A stretch of DNA of 64,000 bases from Bifidobacterium xylocopae (GTDB lineage Bacteria > Actinomycetota > Actinomycetes > Actinomycetales > Bifidobacteriaceae): NCBI RefSeq assembly GCF_003315615.1, contig NZ_PDCH01000001.1:1-64000 (forward strand), written 5' to 3'. The position numbers were made by a program, and so were the translations under genes. The notes under the pieces are model-generated. The model saw only the letters and a program-made list of their open reading frames with translations, ran no database searches and was not told the origin of the DNA. Numbering within the stretch: the first letter of the stretch is position 1; each line of letters begins with the position of its first letter. This document shows positions 37,783 to 47,103 of the stretch, piece by piece.

Positions 37783-37861
37783 GTCTTCGCGATTTCCCGG
37801 GACGTAGGGCCCTGGCGCCCTCATGCAGGCATAAGCAGTGAAGGATGGTGGAGTTCCACTT

Positions 37862-39082
37862 ATGGCAGAACGACGGTTGATTACGGCTGAATCGGTGACC
37901 GAAGGCCACCCGGACAAGGTCTGCGATCAGGTCTCGGATGCGATTCTGGATGACCTGATCGCCCAGGACCCGCACTCGCACGTGGCAGTGGAGACATCCG
38001 CGGCCACCGGCCTCTTCTTTGTATTCGGGGAGGTCAGTTCCGCCGGCTACACCGACATACAGACCCAGGTGCGCTCGGTCCTGCGTCGAATCGGCTACAC
38101 CAGCTCGCAGATAGGTCTGGATGCCGATTCCTGTGGTGTGACTGTGGCGATCAGCGAGCAGAGCCCTGAAATCAACCAGGGTGTGGCCAGGCTCAAGGGG
38201 GCCGGGGAATCCGCGGCCACCCGCGAAGAACGCTATGAAGCACAAGGTGCAGGCGACCAGGGGGTCATGTTCGGTTACGCCTGCGATGAGACCGATGTGC
38301 TGATGCCCCTGCCCATCCTGCTCGCCCAGCGTCTGGCCTACCGCCTGGCGCAGGTGCGCAAGCAGGACATCGTGCCGGGCCTGCGTCCCGACGGCAAGAC
38401 CCAGGTGACTATCGAATACGACGATCAGGACCGTCCCGTCAGCGTGGAGACCGTACTCATCTCCACACAGCATGACCCGGACGTCAAGCGCGGCTGGCTG
38501 GAAGAGGAGCTGCGACGCGAGGTCATCGCACCTGTCCTGGACGAGGTCTGCGGTCGGCGGGTGGAGCATGAAGGCTACAGGCTCCTGGTCAACCCGACTG
38601 GTTCGTTCATCCTGGGAGGACCAGCCGCGGATGCCGGCCTGACTGGGCGCAAGATAATCGTTGACACGTACGGTGGCGCCGCCCACCACGGCGGCGGTGC
38701 CTTTTCCGGCAAGGACCCGACAAAGGTGGATCGGTCGGCCGCATACGCCGCCCGTTGGGTGGCCAAGAACATCGTCGCTGCGGGGCTGGCCCACAAGGTC
38801 GAAGTGCAGGTGGCCTACGCCATCGGCGTGGCGGATCCGGTCTCCGTCAACGTGGAGACCTACGGCACTGAACAGGGGGTCAGCCGCGACCAGATTCAGC
38901 AGGCGGTCCGTCAGGTGTTCGACCTGCGTCCGGCCGCCATCATCGACGAACTGGACCTCCTGCGCCCCATATACTCCAAGACTGCGGCCTATGGACACTT
39001 CGGCCGTACCGATCCGGACTTCACCTGGGAGCATACCGACAAGGCGGAGGAGCTGAAGGCGGCAGTCGCTCAGCTCGCCTGA
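37862..39082 (+). CDS. metK: S-adenosylmethionine synthetase
   Basis: Makes S-adenosylmethionine from methionine and ATP; the demethylated product later feeds Pfs and LuxS. 406 residues. [39 protein letters not shown] and FVLGGP-type segment [24 protein letters not shown] are conserved, as is [25 protein letters not shown] at 37862 has GTGGAG upstream. Confidence 0.97.
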   Translation: MAERRLITAESVTEGHPDKVCDQVSDAILDDLIAQDPHSHVAVETSAATGLFFVFGEVSSAGYTDIQTQVRSVLRRIGYTSSQIGLDADSCGVTVAISEQSPEINQGVARLKGAGESAATREERYEAQGAGDQGVMFGYACDETDVLMPLPILLAQRLAYRLAQVRKQDIVPGLRPDGKTQVTIEYDDQDRPVSVETVLISTQHDPDVKRGWLEEELRREVIAPVLDEVCGRRVEHEGYRLLVNPTGSFILGGPAADAGLTGRKIIVDTYGGAAHHGGGAFSGKDPTKVDRSAAYAARWVAKNIVAAGLAHKVEVQVAYAIGVADPVSVNVETYGTEQGVSRDQIQQAVRQVFDLRPAAIIDELDLLRPIYSKTAAYGHFGRTDPDFTWEHTDKAEELKAAVAQLA

Positions 39083-39100
39083 ACCGCGGGAAGGAGGGCT

Positions 39101-41356
39101 GTGAGCCAAGTTGCTGAGCAGCCGGCCCTGGATGGGCTGGACCGACCCCGCCGCAAGCCCTCCAGAAAGCGGGTCCGCCAGCAGGCAGGCCATCTGCCTA
39201 TCGCCCAGGTGGTGCTGGACGTACAGGCCGCGCACCTGGGACGGACGTTCGACTACTTGGTGGACGAACGCGACGACCAGGCCGCGCAGCCCGGGGTCCT
39301 GGTCAGGGTACGATTTGGCGGGCAGCGGCTCAACGGAATCATCTGGGGGAGGACCGAGAGCAGTGAAGCTCCCAAGCAGTCCTTGCGCTACCTGGAGCGT
39401 GTAGTCGTCAAACACCCTCTGGTATCGGCCTCCATGCGCGATGACCTGACCGCCATAGCCAAGGCCTTTGGGGGGACCAGGGCCAACATCCTTCGTCTGG
39501 CCCTGCCTCCCCGCGTGGCCCGGATAGAACGGGAACAGGCTTTTGCCGACACCCGATCCGGGACGCATCCCGGTGAGGATTCGGACGGGGGCACCGGTTG
39601 TGCGTCGACGGGAGCCCGGGAACGGTTGACCGTACGCTTGGGAACGGCCTATCCGGAAGCCGACGAACTGAAACAAGCCCTGGTTAAGGGCGGATTCGCC
39701 GCCTTCGTGGTAGACGCCCTCCCCGGTCCGGAAGAGCGGGAACACCTGATGGTCTGGGCTATTCTGACGGCGCTCGCATCAGGTCGGCAAGCCTTGGCTG
39801 TGCTTCCGGACGCCAGGCATATGGAAAGCCTGTCCGTGGCCCTGCGAATGTCCGGTCTTCGTCCGTTCGCCCCCGACCCCGCCGGACAGGGCGGTTGGTC
39901 GGGCGATTATGTCCTTCTGGGTTCGACCATGGCCCCCGCCGACCGGTACCGGGCTTACCTGGCCGTGGCGACCGGACAGGTCTCATGTGTCATCGGGTTG
40001 CGGGCGGCCATGTACGCACCCGTTGAAGGTCCTGCCCTGTTCATGATCCTCGACGACGGTGCCTACCAGAACGCGGATGGAATGACACCATACGCGAACG
40101 CACGCGGGGTGCTTCGGCTGCGGGCCAGGAGCCACGAGGGTGTATTCCTGAGCCTGGGCCATGCGCGCTCGGCCCTTTCCCAGTGGGAGTGTTCGCCGGA
40201 AGCCGTCCAAGCCTCATCTGGGGTCACCGGCCCCGCCCGGCCCCTGGAACCCGATAGGTCCGCAGTGTCCGCCCGTCTGCCCTGGGTGCGCTGGCTCAAT
40301 CGTGAAGAGCTGACCCGGTTGGCTGATCCGACCATCGGCGCACGTGTGCCACACACGGCCGTGGCTGTCCTGAACAAGGCCTTGGAACGGGGCCCGGTCC
40401 TACTGTCGATTCCCCAGGATGGGGTGACGCAGGCCCTTTCATGCGCGGCCTGTCATCGGCAGGCCCGTTGCCCGCGCTGCGCCGGCCCCCTGCATGCGGC
40501 CGGAGTCGGCCATGCCCCCAGATGCTCATGGTGCGGCCAGGCCGCCGTGGACTGGTCGTGTGGCGCCTGCGGTTGCGAGCGCATGCGCCTCGTCCGTGTG
40601 GGGGCGGCGGGCACGGCAGAGGAGCTCCGCCTGCTTTTCCGGGGACAGCCAATCGTGATATCCACCCCCTACCAGCCGCGGGGGATAGTGGAGACCATCG
40701 ACGACCGCCCCCGACTGGTCATCGCAACACCTGGTGCGGAGCCCCGGATCGTGCCGCGCTCGCCCGAAGGGTCACAGGCCTATGCCGGCGCCGCTATCCT
40801 GGATGCCTGGACCTCCCTCTACGCTCTTGGGATCGACGCGCGGATCGATACGCTGACCGCCTGGATGAGGGTGGCGGCCCTGTGCGCACCTCGTGCTGAC
40901 GGCGGACAGGTCCTGGTTCTTGGGGAGAGCGATTCGGCCTTGGTCCAGGCCCTGATCACTTGGCGCCCCGCCGTCCTGGCCGCCGCCGAGCTGGCCGACC
41001 GGGCTGAGGCCGGTCTTCCACCCACGCAGGCCGCGGCCGTGGTATGGGGTGGCCGGGACCCCGTCATGGGAGCTTTGGAGTCGGTAGGTGCCCTGCCAGG
41101 CGGTGACCTGGGCACAGTCGAGGTGGATGGGCAGGAGCTGCCGGCGCTGATGGGACCGGTGCCTATCGCCCCTGAATCCAAGCTCAAGACGGGAGTGCTT
41201 GAGGGTGTCGGCGACCGGGTTCGCGCCCTGGTCCGCGTGCCCGTCAACCGCAGGGATGAGCTGGCAGGTCGCCTGCATATCGCCATATCACGGCATATGG
41301 CCTCCCGGGGGCGTGGGGAGTTGCGTTTCCGCATGGATCCCAAGGACCTTTCCTGA
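39101..41356 (+). CDS. priA: Primosomal protein N' (PriA), helicase-degenerate
   Basis: Replication restart protein, 751 residues. The N-terminal 3'-DNA-binding domain is clear (VVLDVQAAHLGRTFDYLVDE, GVLVRVRFGGQRLNGIIWG). The zinc-binding block has eight or more cysteines (CAACHRQARCPRC, CSWCGQ, CGACGC). The helicase core is degenerate: where E. coli PriA has the GxTGSGKT loop and a DEEH box this protein has no lysine-containing P-loop and reads MILDDGAYQN. Actinobacterial PriA proteins are known to lack helicase motifs, so it probably acts as a loader only. GTG at 39101 follows AAGGAGGG. Confidence 0.92.
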   Translation: MSQVAEQPALDGLDRPRRKPSRKRVRQQAGHLPIAQVVLDVQAAHLGRTFDYLVDERDDQAAQPGVLVRVRFGGQRLNGIIWGRTESSEAPKQSLRYLERVVVKHPLVSASMRDDLTAIAKAFGGTRANILRLALPPRVARIEREQAFADTRSGTHPGEDSDGGTGCASTGARERLTVRLGTAYPEADELKQALVKGGFAAFVVDALPGPEEREHLMVWAILTALASGRQALAVLPDARHMESLSVALRMSGLRPFAPDPAGQGGWSGDYVLLGSTMAPADRYRAYLAVATGQVSCVIGLRAAMYAPVEGPALFMILDDGAYQNADGMTPYANARGVLRLRARSHEGVFLSLGHARSALSQWECSPEAVQASSGVTGPARPLEPDRSAVSARLPWVRWLNREELTRLADPTIGARVPHTAVAVLNKALERGPVLLSIPQDGVTQALSCAACHRQARCPRCAGPLHAAGVGHAPRCSWCGQAAVDWSCGACGCERMRLVRVGAAGTAEELRLLFRGQPIVISTPYQPRGIVETIDDRPRLVIATPGAEPRIVPRSPEGSQAYAGAAILDAWTSLYALGIDARIDTLTAWMRVAALCAPRADGGQVLVLGESDSALVQALITWRPAVLAAAELADRAEAGLPPTQAAAVVWGGRDPVMGALESVGALPGGDLGTVEVDGQELPALMGPVPIAPESKLKTGVLEGVGDRVRALVRVPVNRRDELAGRLHIAISRHMASRGRGELRFRMDPKDLS

Positions 41357-41469
41357 GGGGGAAGGCCCAAGCCGGGTGCGTCGAGGCTGCATGCTTGCAT
41401 GGATGCGGACGGTAGCCCATAGGAGCCGGCGTTGGGTGGCGCGGTCCTGCGCAGAAGGACGGGTGGAGC

Positions 41470-42174
41470 ATGCACGGGTATCCCAATGATGTCAATATCG
41501 AAGCCGACCACATCGTCGGCGAAGGCCCTGCCGCCGGAGCCCTGGGCAGGCCTATCCGCCATGTGATCTTCGACTTCGGAAGGGTCCTGGTGCAGTGGAA
41601 CCCTGCCATGGCATTGATAAGCCGCTATTCACAGGAGCATATAGAGGCCTTGATGGATGGCGGCCGATCGGGATTCTATGAGGCCAACGACATGATGGAT
41701 GAGGGGGTCGGGTCCGAACAGGCGGTGGCCTGGGTCGCCAGGCATCATGGCGAGCCCTGGGCCGGTATGTTCCGCTACTACATTGACAATATGGTCGACT
41801 CCCTGGTGGGTCCTGTGCCTGGTGCGCGCAAATTACTGGAGGACCTCAAGGGAGCCGGCGTGGGAGTATGGGGCTTGTCCAACTGGTCGGCCGAGACCTT
41901 CCCGCTCGTCTGGGACCGTTATGAGATCCTGCATATGCTGGACGGCAAGGTGGTATCGGGTTATGTACACATGCGCAAGCCCGATTGTGCTATTTTCCGC
42001 TTGGCTCTTGAACGTTTCGGAATAGCCGCCGATGATGCCCTCTTCGTGGATGACCGCGGACTCAATGTCCAGGGAGCCGCCATGGCCGGTATTCGAGGCC
42101 TGCGTTTCGAGGATCCCTATGGTTTGCGCGCGGCGCTGATCGGTGCCGGTATCGACATTCCTGGGGTGAGGTAG
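41470..42174 (+). CDS. HAD-superfamily hydrolase
   Basis: 234 residues, subfamily IA. Motif I is VIFDFGRVLVQWNP, with DFGxV replacing the more common DxDGT: the second aspartate is replaced by glycine, as in the epoxide-hydrolase-N/YihX-like group. Motif II is WGLSNWSAE, motif III has MRKPDCAIFRLALERFG and motif IV is ALFVDDRGLNVQGAAMAG. YihX-type enzymes dephosphorylate sugar phosphates such as glucose-1-phosphate, but the substrate here is unproven. ATG at 41470 has GGTGGAG nearby. It lies between priA and fmt. Confidence 0.85.
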   Translation: MHGYPNDVNIEADHIVGEGPAAGALGRPIRHVIFDFGRVLVQWNPAMALISRYSQEHIEALMDGGRSGFYEANDMMDEGVGSEQAVAWVARHHGEPWAGMFRYYIDNMVDSLVGPVPGARKLLEDLKGAGVGVWGLSNWSAETFPLVWDRYEILHMLDGKVVSGYVHMRKPDCAIFRLALERFGIAADDALFVDDRGLNVQGAAMAGIRGLRFEDPYGLRAALIGAGIDIPGVR

Positions 42175-42249
42175 GACAGTGGAAGCGGAAGCCAAGTGGA
42201 AGCAATCGCCCAGGTGAACGGGCTCGGTGTGAAAGGAAAGAGAATCGAC

Positions 42250-43224
42250 GTGAGCGAACCGTTGAAAATCCTGTTTGCGGGTACGCCGGAGGTGGCTGTA
42301 CCGGCCTTGGAACTGCTGGCCGGCAAACCGGACCGCTTCCGGGTGGTCGCAGCCCTGACAAGACCCGACGCCCCACAGGGGAGGGGGCGGCGCCTGAGCG
42401 AGAGTCCGGTCAAGCGGACCGCGAAGGCGCTGGGAATCCCGGTCCTGGAATCCAACCCGTCCGACCCTTCCTTCCCCGATCAGATCAGGGCTACAGGCGC
42501 AACCTGTGGCGCTGTCGTGGCCTATGGACGGATTCTCAAGCAACCGGTTCTGGATGCCTTGGACCACGGCTGGTACAATCTCCACTTCTCCCTGCTGCCC
42601 CAGTGGCGGGGAGCGGCCCCGGTGCAACGGGCCATCTGGGCGGGCGATGAGATCACCGGGGCCACGGTCTTCCGGCTCACCCGCGGGATGGACGATGGTC
42701 CGATACTGGCCCAGTCCACGGTCGCGATCGGAGCCGAGGAGACCTCGGGGGAGCTGCTGGAGCGTCTCTCTCGGGATGGGTCCCAACTGCTGGCCGCCGC
42801 TCTGGAAGCCGTCGGTGAAGGTCGGGCGCAGCCCCAGCCACAGCCCCAGGGTGCCTATGAAACGGCCCACAAGATCACCGTTGAGGACGCCCGCATACGT
42901 TTTGACGCACCCGTCTTCGCCTTGGACCGGCAGATTAGGGCATGTACGCCCGACCCCGGCGCCTGGTGCCTCCTCCACCACGATAAGGGTGACGAAGGGA
43001 TAACCCTGCACATACTTCAGGCGCGACCGGTCCATTCCGAAGACCAGGCCGCCCCCAGCAGTCTTGCGCCAGGTGAGCTGGCGGTCGGCAGAAAGGCGGT
43101 CTGGGTCGGTAGCAAGAGCATGCCACTGGAACTGATCCAGGTCAAGGCCTCGGGCAAGCGGACCATGAAGGCGGCGGACTGGGCCCGGGGGGCACGGCTG
43201 GGTGATCGGGCCTACTGCGACTGA
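42250..43224 (+). CDS. fmt: Methionyl-tRNA formyltransferase
   Basis: Formylates initiator Met-tRNA. 324 residues when started at GTG 42250 (SEPLKILFAGTPEVAVPAL), with AAAGGAAAGAG upstream; a GTG at 42196 would add 18 unrelated residues. The formyltransferase core has NLHFSLLPQWRGAAPVQRAIWAGD with the catalytic asparagine and histidine, GVTVFRL-type GATVFRLTRGMDDGPIL, and a C-terminal OB-like domain starting near HKITVEDARI. Last intact gene before the decayed pupylation locus. Confidence 0.96.
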   Translation: MSEPLKILFAGTPEVAVPALELLAGKPDRFRVVAALTRPDAPQGRGRRLSESPVKRTAKALGIPVLESNPSDPSFPDQIRATGATCGAVVAYGRILKQPVLDALDHGWYNLHFSLLPQWRGAAPVQRAIWAGDEITGATVFRLTRGMDDGPILAQSTVAIGAEETSGELLERLSRDGSQLLAAALEAVGEGRAQPQPQPQGAYETAHKITVEDARIRFDAPVFALDRQIRACTPDPGAWCLLHHDKGDEGITLHILQARPVHSEDQAAPSSLAPGELAVGRKAVWVGSKSMPLELIQVKASGKRTMKAADWARGARLGDRAYCD

Positions 43225-43288
43225 TACGGGCCTGTACGTGGGGACCGGTGTCCTGTGGGTGTTCGCGTTGGGGAACGGAGGTGGACCA

Positions 43289-44848
43289 ATGGGGAGGCTG
43301 AAAGAACCAGATCGGACTGCCGGCTATCAGGAGGGCGGGAACGCCCGATTCCTGCAGGAGAGCAACCGGACCCTGACCCTGGCCCCGGTCCTGCGGTAGG
43401 CGGCGGAGGAACTGAGGAAGGCTCGGCGGCAGCTGGAGCAGATGACCGGGCCGCCGTTGACCTGCGCCCTCCTGCTGGGTATCGCAAGCGTGTCCTATGA
43501 AGAGGGGGTGCAGCGGGCACGGGTGGAGCTCGTGGATGGCGCTCGGGGGATGATGGTGGCCGTCTCGCCCCTTCTGCCCGTGGAGGGCCTTAGGGCCGGA
43601 CAGACCGTGTTGCTCGACGAGCGCATGGTGGTCGTCGCCGCCCGGGAGCCGCCCAATTCGGGACCGGTCCGTCAGGTGCAACGGGTCGACGCCCCCGGCC
43701 GGCTCCTGGTCAAGGACCAGTCCGTGGCCTATGCCTGGTGGAGCGGGCTTGTGACCCGCTGGACGTCCCTATCGAGGTGGTTGACCTTCTACCTGTCGAT
43801 CCGGCGGGCGTGCTGGCCATGTTCCTAGTCCAGGGGGATGGAAGCGACGGGCTTGTCCTGGAGGAGGTGCCGGAGGTGACCTTCGATGACATCGGGGGCC
43901 TGGAAGCGCAGATAGCCCGTATCTGAGACGCTGTAGAGCTGCCCTGGCGACATCCTGAACTCTACCGTCGTTTCGACCTGCGTCCGCCGAAGGGGCTTCT
44001 GCTCTATGGTCCGCCTGGCAATGGCAAGACCATGATCGCCAAAGCCGTCGCACACCACCTGGCGCAAGGGCCGGGTGGCCCAGGTCTTTTCCTGTCGATT
44101 AAGGGGCCTGAATTGCTGAACAAGTTCGTCGGCGAGTCAGAGCGACTCCTACGAAGCCAGGGCGGGTGCGGCGCAGGATCGGCCTGTGGTCGTATTCATC
44201 GACGAGGTGGACGCACTCCCACGTACTCGAGGCAGCGGCGTCTTGTCTGACATGGAGACGACGATGGTGCCCCAGTTCCTGGCCGAGCTGGCCGGGGTGG
44301 AGCGGTTGGATCGTGTGCTGGTCATCGGCGCCTCGAACCGGATAGACATGGTCGATCCCGCGGTCCTTCGGCCGGGCCGATTCGATCTGAAGATCCGGGT
44401 GAATCGGCCGGACCGGCAGGCAGGGGAGGTCATACTGGACCGCTTGCTCAAAGCGGGTCTGCCTCTTGCCGAAGGGGTCACTGCCCATGGGCTCGCCCGA
44501 CGTATGGCTGATGAGATATACCGTGGAGGCAGCGAGGGTCTGGTCTGTGAAGGGAGTGACGAAGCAGGCGCCTGGGTCGGCATCCATCTGTGTGACCTGG
44601 TTTCCGGGGCCATGCTCTCCCACATGGTGGATGAGGCCAAGACCTATGCCCACAAGGCCTCGTTCGCCTCCGGCAGTCGGGTCGGGCTTGGTCTGGACGA
44701 CTGTCTGCGGGCAGTGGATCAGGAACGGCGCGAGCGTGCGACGGCCTGGCGGATGAAGGACTTGAGCGCTGGCCTCGCTCAACGGACTGGATTCCGGACA
44801 TCTGACGGGTATCAGGCCCCAGCCCACTCGCGTCGCGCGAGTGACTGA
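43289..44848 (+). pseudogene. arc: ARC/Mpa proteasome-associated AAA ATPase, broken
   Basis: Decayed gene for the hexameric unfoldase of the Pup pathway. It keeps a ribosome site (GGAGGT), ATG at 43289, and near-normal total length (about 520 codons), but the reading frame is broken four times. TAG at 43397-43399 lies in the coiled coil (FLQESNRTL, then AAEELRKARRQLEQM). A shift between frames lies at about 43715-43740 in the OB domain. TGA at 43924-43926 sits where the family has arginine (IARI-stop-DAVELP). A small deletion near 44147 removes part of the helix after GESERLL. Recognisable ATPase parts are [49 protein letters not shown] and GASNRIDMVDPAVLRPGRFD. The C-terminus carries no GQYL-type docking tail. 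Confidence 0.9.
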
Positions 44849-44874
44849 CGGACTGGTGCGCATGGTTGGTGCGC

Positions 44875-44902
44875 TTGCAGCCTGGTGGTCGCCGAGTAGG
44901 AT
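44875..44902 (+). promoter_or_regulatory. Promoter TTGCAG-N16-TAGGAT upstream of phosphatase gene
   Basis: A -35-like TTGCAG (44875-44880) and -10-like TAGGAT (44897-44902), 16 bases apart, precede the intact phosphatase gene. This could explain why that gene stays open while its upstream neighbour has decayed. Confidence 0.45.
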
Positions 44903-45008
44903 TCCAAGTGAGGGCCGCGACTACCGGAGCCGGCAGTTTCGCTCCGTCGGTCTGCGCCGGAAGGGGCAGGCCCATCCACCCGATAGCCCCGAGAAAGGTC
45001 AAGAGGAC

Positions 45009-45839
45009 ATGGAATTGCGCGACCTGGCGATCCGAACGGCCCACATCGCGGGCGAAGCCGGCCGCCACGCCCTTCAGGACCAGATCAACCCCCACGACCT
45101 GCGCAACCCTATGCGTGCCGACGGGGACTCCCGTTTCGCCTCCGAGATCGATGACCGCCTCATCCGCTACTGCCGGGCCAAGATCGTGGCTTCCGACCCC
45201 TGCGATGGCTTCTGGGAGGAGGAGGGCTCTGACCGCAAACCCGGCCGTAAATACTGGTGCCTGGGGCATATCGACGGGTCGATCAACTACGTACGCAACA
45301 TGGCCGAATGGACCATCACCATCTCCTTGTTCAACGTCGATCAGGAAGGGCGGGCCAAGCCTGTCCTGGGAGTCGTCCATGCGCCGGTCCTGGGCCTGAC
45401 CTACCTGGCTGCGGAAGGGCAGGGGGCTATTCGGGTCAGGCGGACAACGGTGGGGGACAAGCGGGAGAAGATCATGCCTTCGACAACCCGACAGCTCAAG
45501 GGGTCGGTGGTCAGCTTCGGCATGTCCTACTTCCCCCGTGAGTCCGAGCGCGCCCTCAAGACGGTAGCGCAGATGGCCGGTCGGCCCGCTGACATCAAGC
45601 GGGTAGGACCCACCTCCCTGGATTTGTGCAGGGTGGCCGACGGCTCCTACGATGCCTATTTCGAGCCGATGCTGCACTCCTGGGACATACCGGCCGTCTC
45701 CGCAGGGGCGGTCGTGGTCTGGCAGGCGCAGGGCCGGCTCTGCCAGTGGAACGGACAGCCCGTCTCCTGGGAGCACAACAACGACGTCGTCGCATCCAAC
45801 GGGCTTATTGACGGGGAACTTGCCCACTACTTGCGTTGA
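45009..45839 (+). CDS. Inositol-monophosphatase-family protein with altered metal motif
   Basis: 276 residues, open throughout, ATG at 45009 with AGAGG upstream. It belongs to the IMPase/HisN/CysQ fold: WEEEGS supplies the first acidic motif and LHSWDIPAVSAGAVVV the distal WDxxA motif. The central motif, normally DPIDGTxNF, reads GHIDGSINY: the first metal-binding aspartate-proline is replaced by Gly-His. Most actinobacterial relatives in this position would be histidinol-phosphatase HisN-like. Catalytic activity is therefore doubtful. It lies between the broken arc and pup genes, where intact clusters often carry dop; dop is not found in the window. Confidence 0.75.
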   Translation: MELRDLAIRTAHIAGEAGRHALQDQINPHDLRNPMRADGDSRFASEIDDRLIRYCRAKIVASDPCDGFWEEEGSDRKPGRKYWCLGHIDGSINYVRNMAEWTITISLFNVDQEGRAKPVLGVVHAPVLGLTYLAAEGQGAIRVRRTTVGDKREKIMPSTTRQLKGSVVSFGMSYFPRESERALKTVAQMAGRPADIKRVGPTSLDLCRVADGSYDAYFEPMLHSWDIPAVSAGAVVVWQAQGRLCQWNGQPVSWEHNNDVVASNGLIDGELAHYLR

Positions 45840-45869
45840 GAGCGGGTGGCAGGGCCGGAAGGAACGGAT

Positions 45870-46079
45870 ATGGTCCGGCATGCCGAAACGTCAGGGGCAC
45901 CCCCGCAAGCACAGTCGCTGGCACGCTCTGCGCAAGCCCGGAATCAGGCCAGCGAGCGTCTGGGACGGCTGGACCAGGTGCTCGATGACTTGGAGTGCGT
46001 CCTGCAAGCGGACGTTGAAGACTTGGTGGATGGATTTGTGCAGGATGGGGGCGAATATGGTGACATCCGCGGACGATGA
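45870..46079 (+). pseudogene. pup: Prokaryotic ubiquitin-like protein Pup with lost stop codon
   Basis: A 69-codon frame starts at ATG 45870 after GGAAGGA. Its second half, LDQVLDDLECVLQADVEDLVDGFVQDGGE, aligns in pattern with the Pup C-terminal coiled region (LDEIDDVLEENAEDFVRAYVQKGG). The functional end should be GGE or GGQ followed by a stop. Here GAA (46053-46055) runs straight into TATGGTGAC, adding YGDIRGR before TGA at 46077-46079. The next gene's ATG (46057) overlaps this point, so the original stop was probably TAA or TGA overlapping it, lost by one base. A Pup with an extended tail cannot be ligated through its terminal glutamate. Confidence 0.8.
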
Positions 46080-46686
46080 TGGGGGCTTCACACGCATCTT
46101 CGGCGTGTAGACCGAATATGGCCTGAGCCTGACGGGTTCCAGAGCCCGTCCCACTCCAGACGACCTGGATCGAGCTCTCCGTCACCCACCTGGTATTGGG
46201 CATGATTGAAGGGACCTGGCGGCTGGGAAAGCCTTCTCCCTTCGCCTGTTTCTCCCTGGCCGATCCGGGTGCGGCCCTGAAGCAAGGTCAGCTGTGACCG
46301 CCGCGGTTGGCTTCGCGTGCCCCCTGGGGGGGGGGGCTTCTTCCGGGAGCGGGCACGGCTGATCGACCTTGACAACCACGAAGTGACGGCGGGCGGCATT
46401 TTCCCCGGGTACCGAGACAGGGGCGGGTGGCCGTGGATTTGGGCCGGCCGCAGGTGGACCGGGCTGAGGACGAGCCCCCTTCAGGAACCCGGGCCGCACT
46501 CCGGGGGCGTTCATCAGACGGGCACTGCTGGCCGACGCTGACTGGTTGGCCGATTGGACCGATCTTTCCTTGGGTGGCTCCATGGGCATCCGGTTCCTGG
46601 ACCCCTTTCTGACGGAACCGGGGCCCGAATCCAATCGGATCGTGGCCGCGATGGGCGGGGAGACCGCGGCTGCCAATCGGGTATAA
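46057..46686 (+). pseudogene. pafA: Pup ligase PafA remnant
   Basis: The fragment keeps both ends of a Pup-ligase-like gene. The start (ATG 46057) reads FTRIFGV, then TAG at 46108-46110, then TEYGLSLTGSRARP; the family has GxETEYG here, so the stop replaces glutamate. At about 46165-46175 the frame shifts to THLVLGMIEGTWRL (46172-46297), corresponding to the TDLVLRMIEAG region some 200 residues later, so a large internal segment is deleted. Further shifts follow near an 11-G tract (46326-46336). The C-terminus returns as AFIRRALLADADWLADWTDL and ends at TAA 46684-46686. Intact PafA is about 480 residues; 630 bases remain. Confidence 0.8.
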
Positions 46687-46716
46687 AAAACGCCCAATCC
46701 CTGCGGGATGGGCGTA
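46684..46716 (-). terminator. Intrinsic terminator of hup
   Basis: Read on the minus strand, CGCCCATCCC-GCA-GGGATTGGGCG forms a stem with one bulged base and is followed by TTTTTT. It lies 20 bases after the hup stop and also touches the end of the pafA remnant. Confidence 0.85.
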
Positions 46717-46735
46717 TGGCTGAAGCCGCTGGCCG

Positions 46736-47020
46736 TTACTTGTTGGAAACGGCCTTCTTCAGCAGGGAGCCGGCCGAGATGCGCACGCCGTAAGAGGCGG
46801 GGATCTTGATGGTCTCGCCGGTGCGGGGGTTGCGGCCGGTGCGGGCGGCGCGCTTGACACGCTCAGCCGAGAACAGACCGGTGAGCTTGAGACCCTCGCC
46901 GGACTTCATGGCCTCGACGAAGACGTCCTGGAAAGCGTTGACCGCGGCTTCTGCCTGTGCCTTGGTCAGGTTCGACTTCTGCGCGATCTTCGAGACCAGA
47001 TCAGACTTGTTGTATGCCAT
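46736..47020 (-). CDS. hup: DNA-binding protein HU
   Basis: Histone-like nucleoid protein, 94 residues. AYNKSDLVSKIAQKSNLTKAQAE, the turn GLFSAERVKRAARTGRNPRTGETI with the DNA-binding arm, and IPASYGVRISAG are all present. ATG at 47020 follows AAGAAGGA; the frame start at 47041 is not supported. A TAATAT -10 box on the minus strand lies at 47085-47090. The gene has its own terminator and is highly expressed in actinobacteria. Confidence 0.97.
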   Translation of the reverse strand: MAYNKSDLVSKIAQKSNLTKAQAEAAVNAFQDVFVEAMKSGEGLKLTGLFSAERVKRAARTGRNPRTGETIKIPASYGVRISAGSLLKKAVSNK

Positions 47021-47103
47021 AGAAGTATCCTTCTTGCTCAAGGGGTCCCCATGCTTAAACCGGGAAACCCAACGTTCATGTCCGATATTAGCGCAGTTTG
47101 CAA

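Noticed and set aside
43289-44848. Programmed frameshifting or stop readthrough producing an active ARC protein
   Set aside because: Two stops plus two shifts in one gene with no slippery sequence at the shift points, and adjacent pup and pafA are also broken; decay is simpler.
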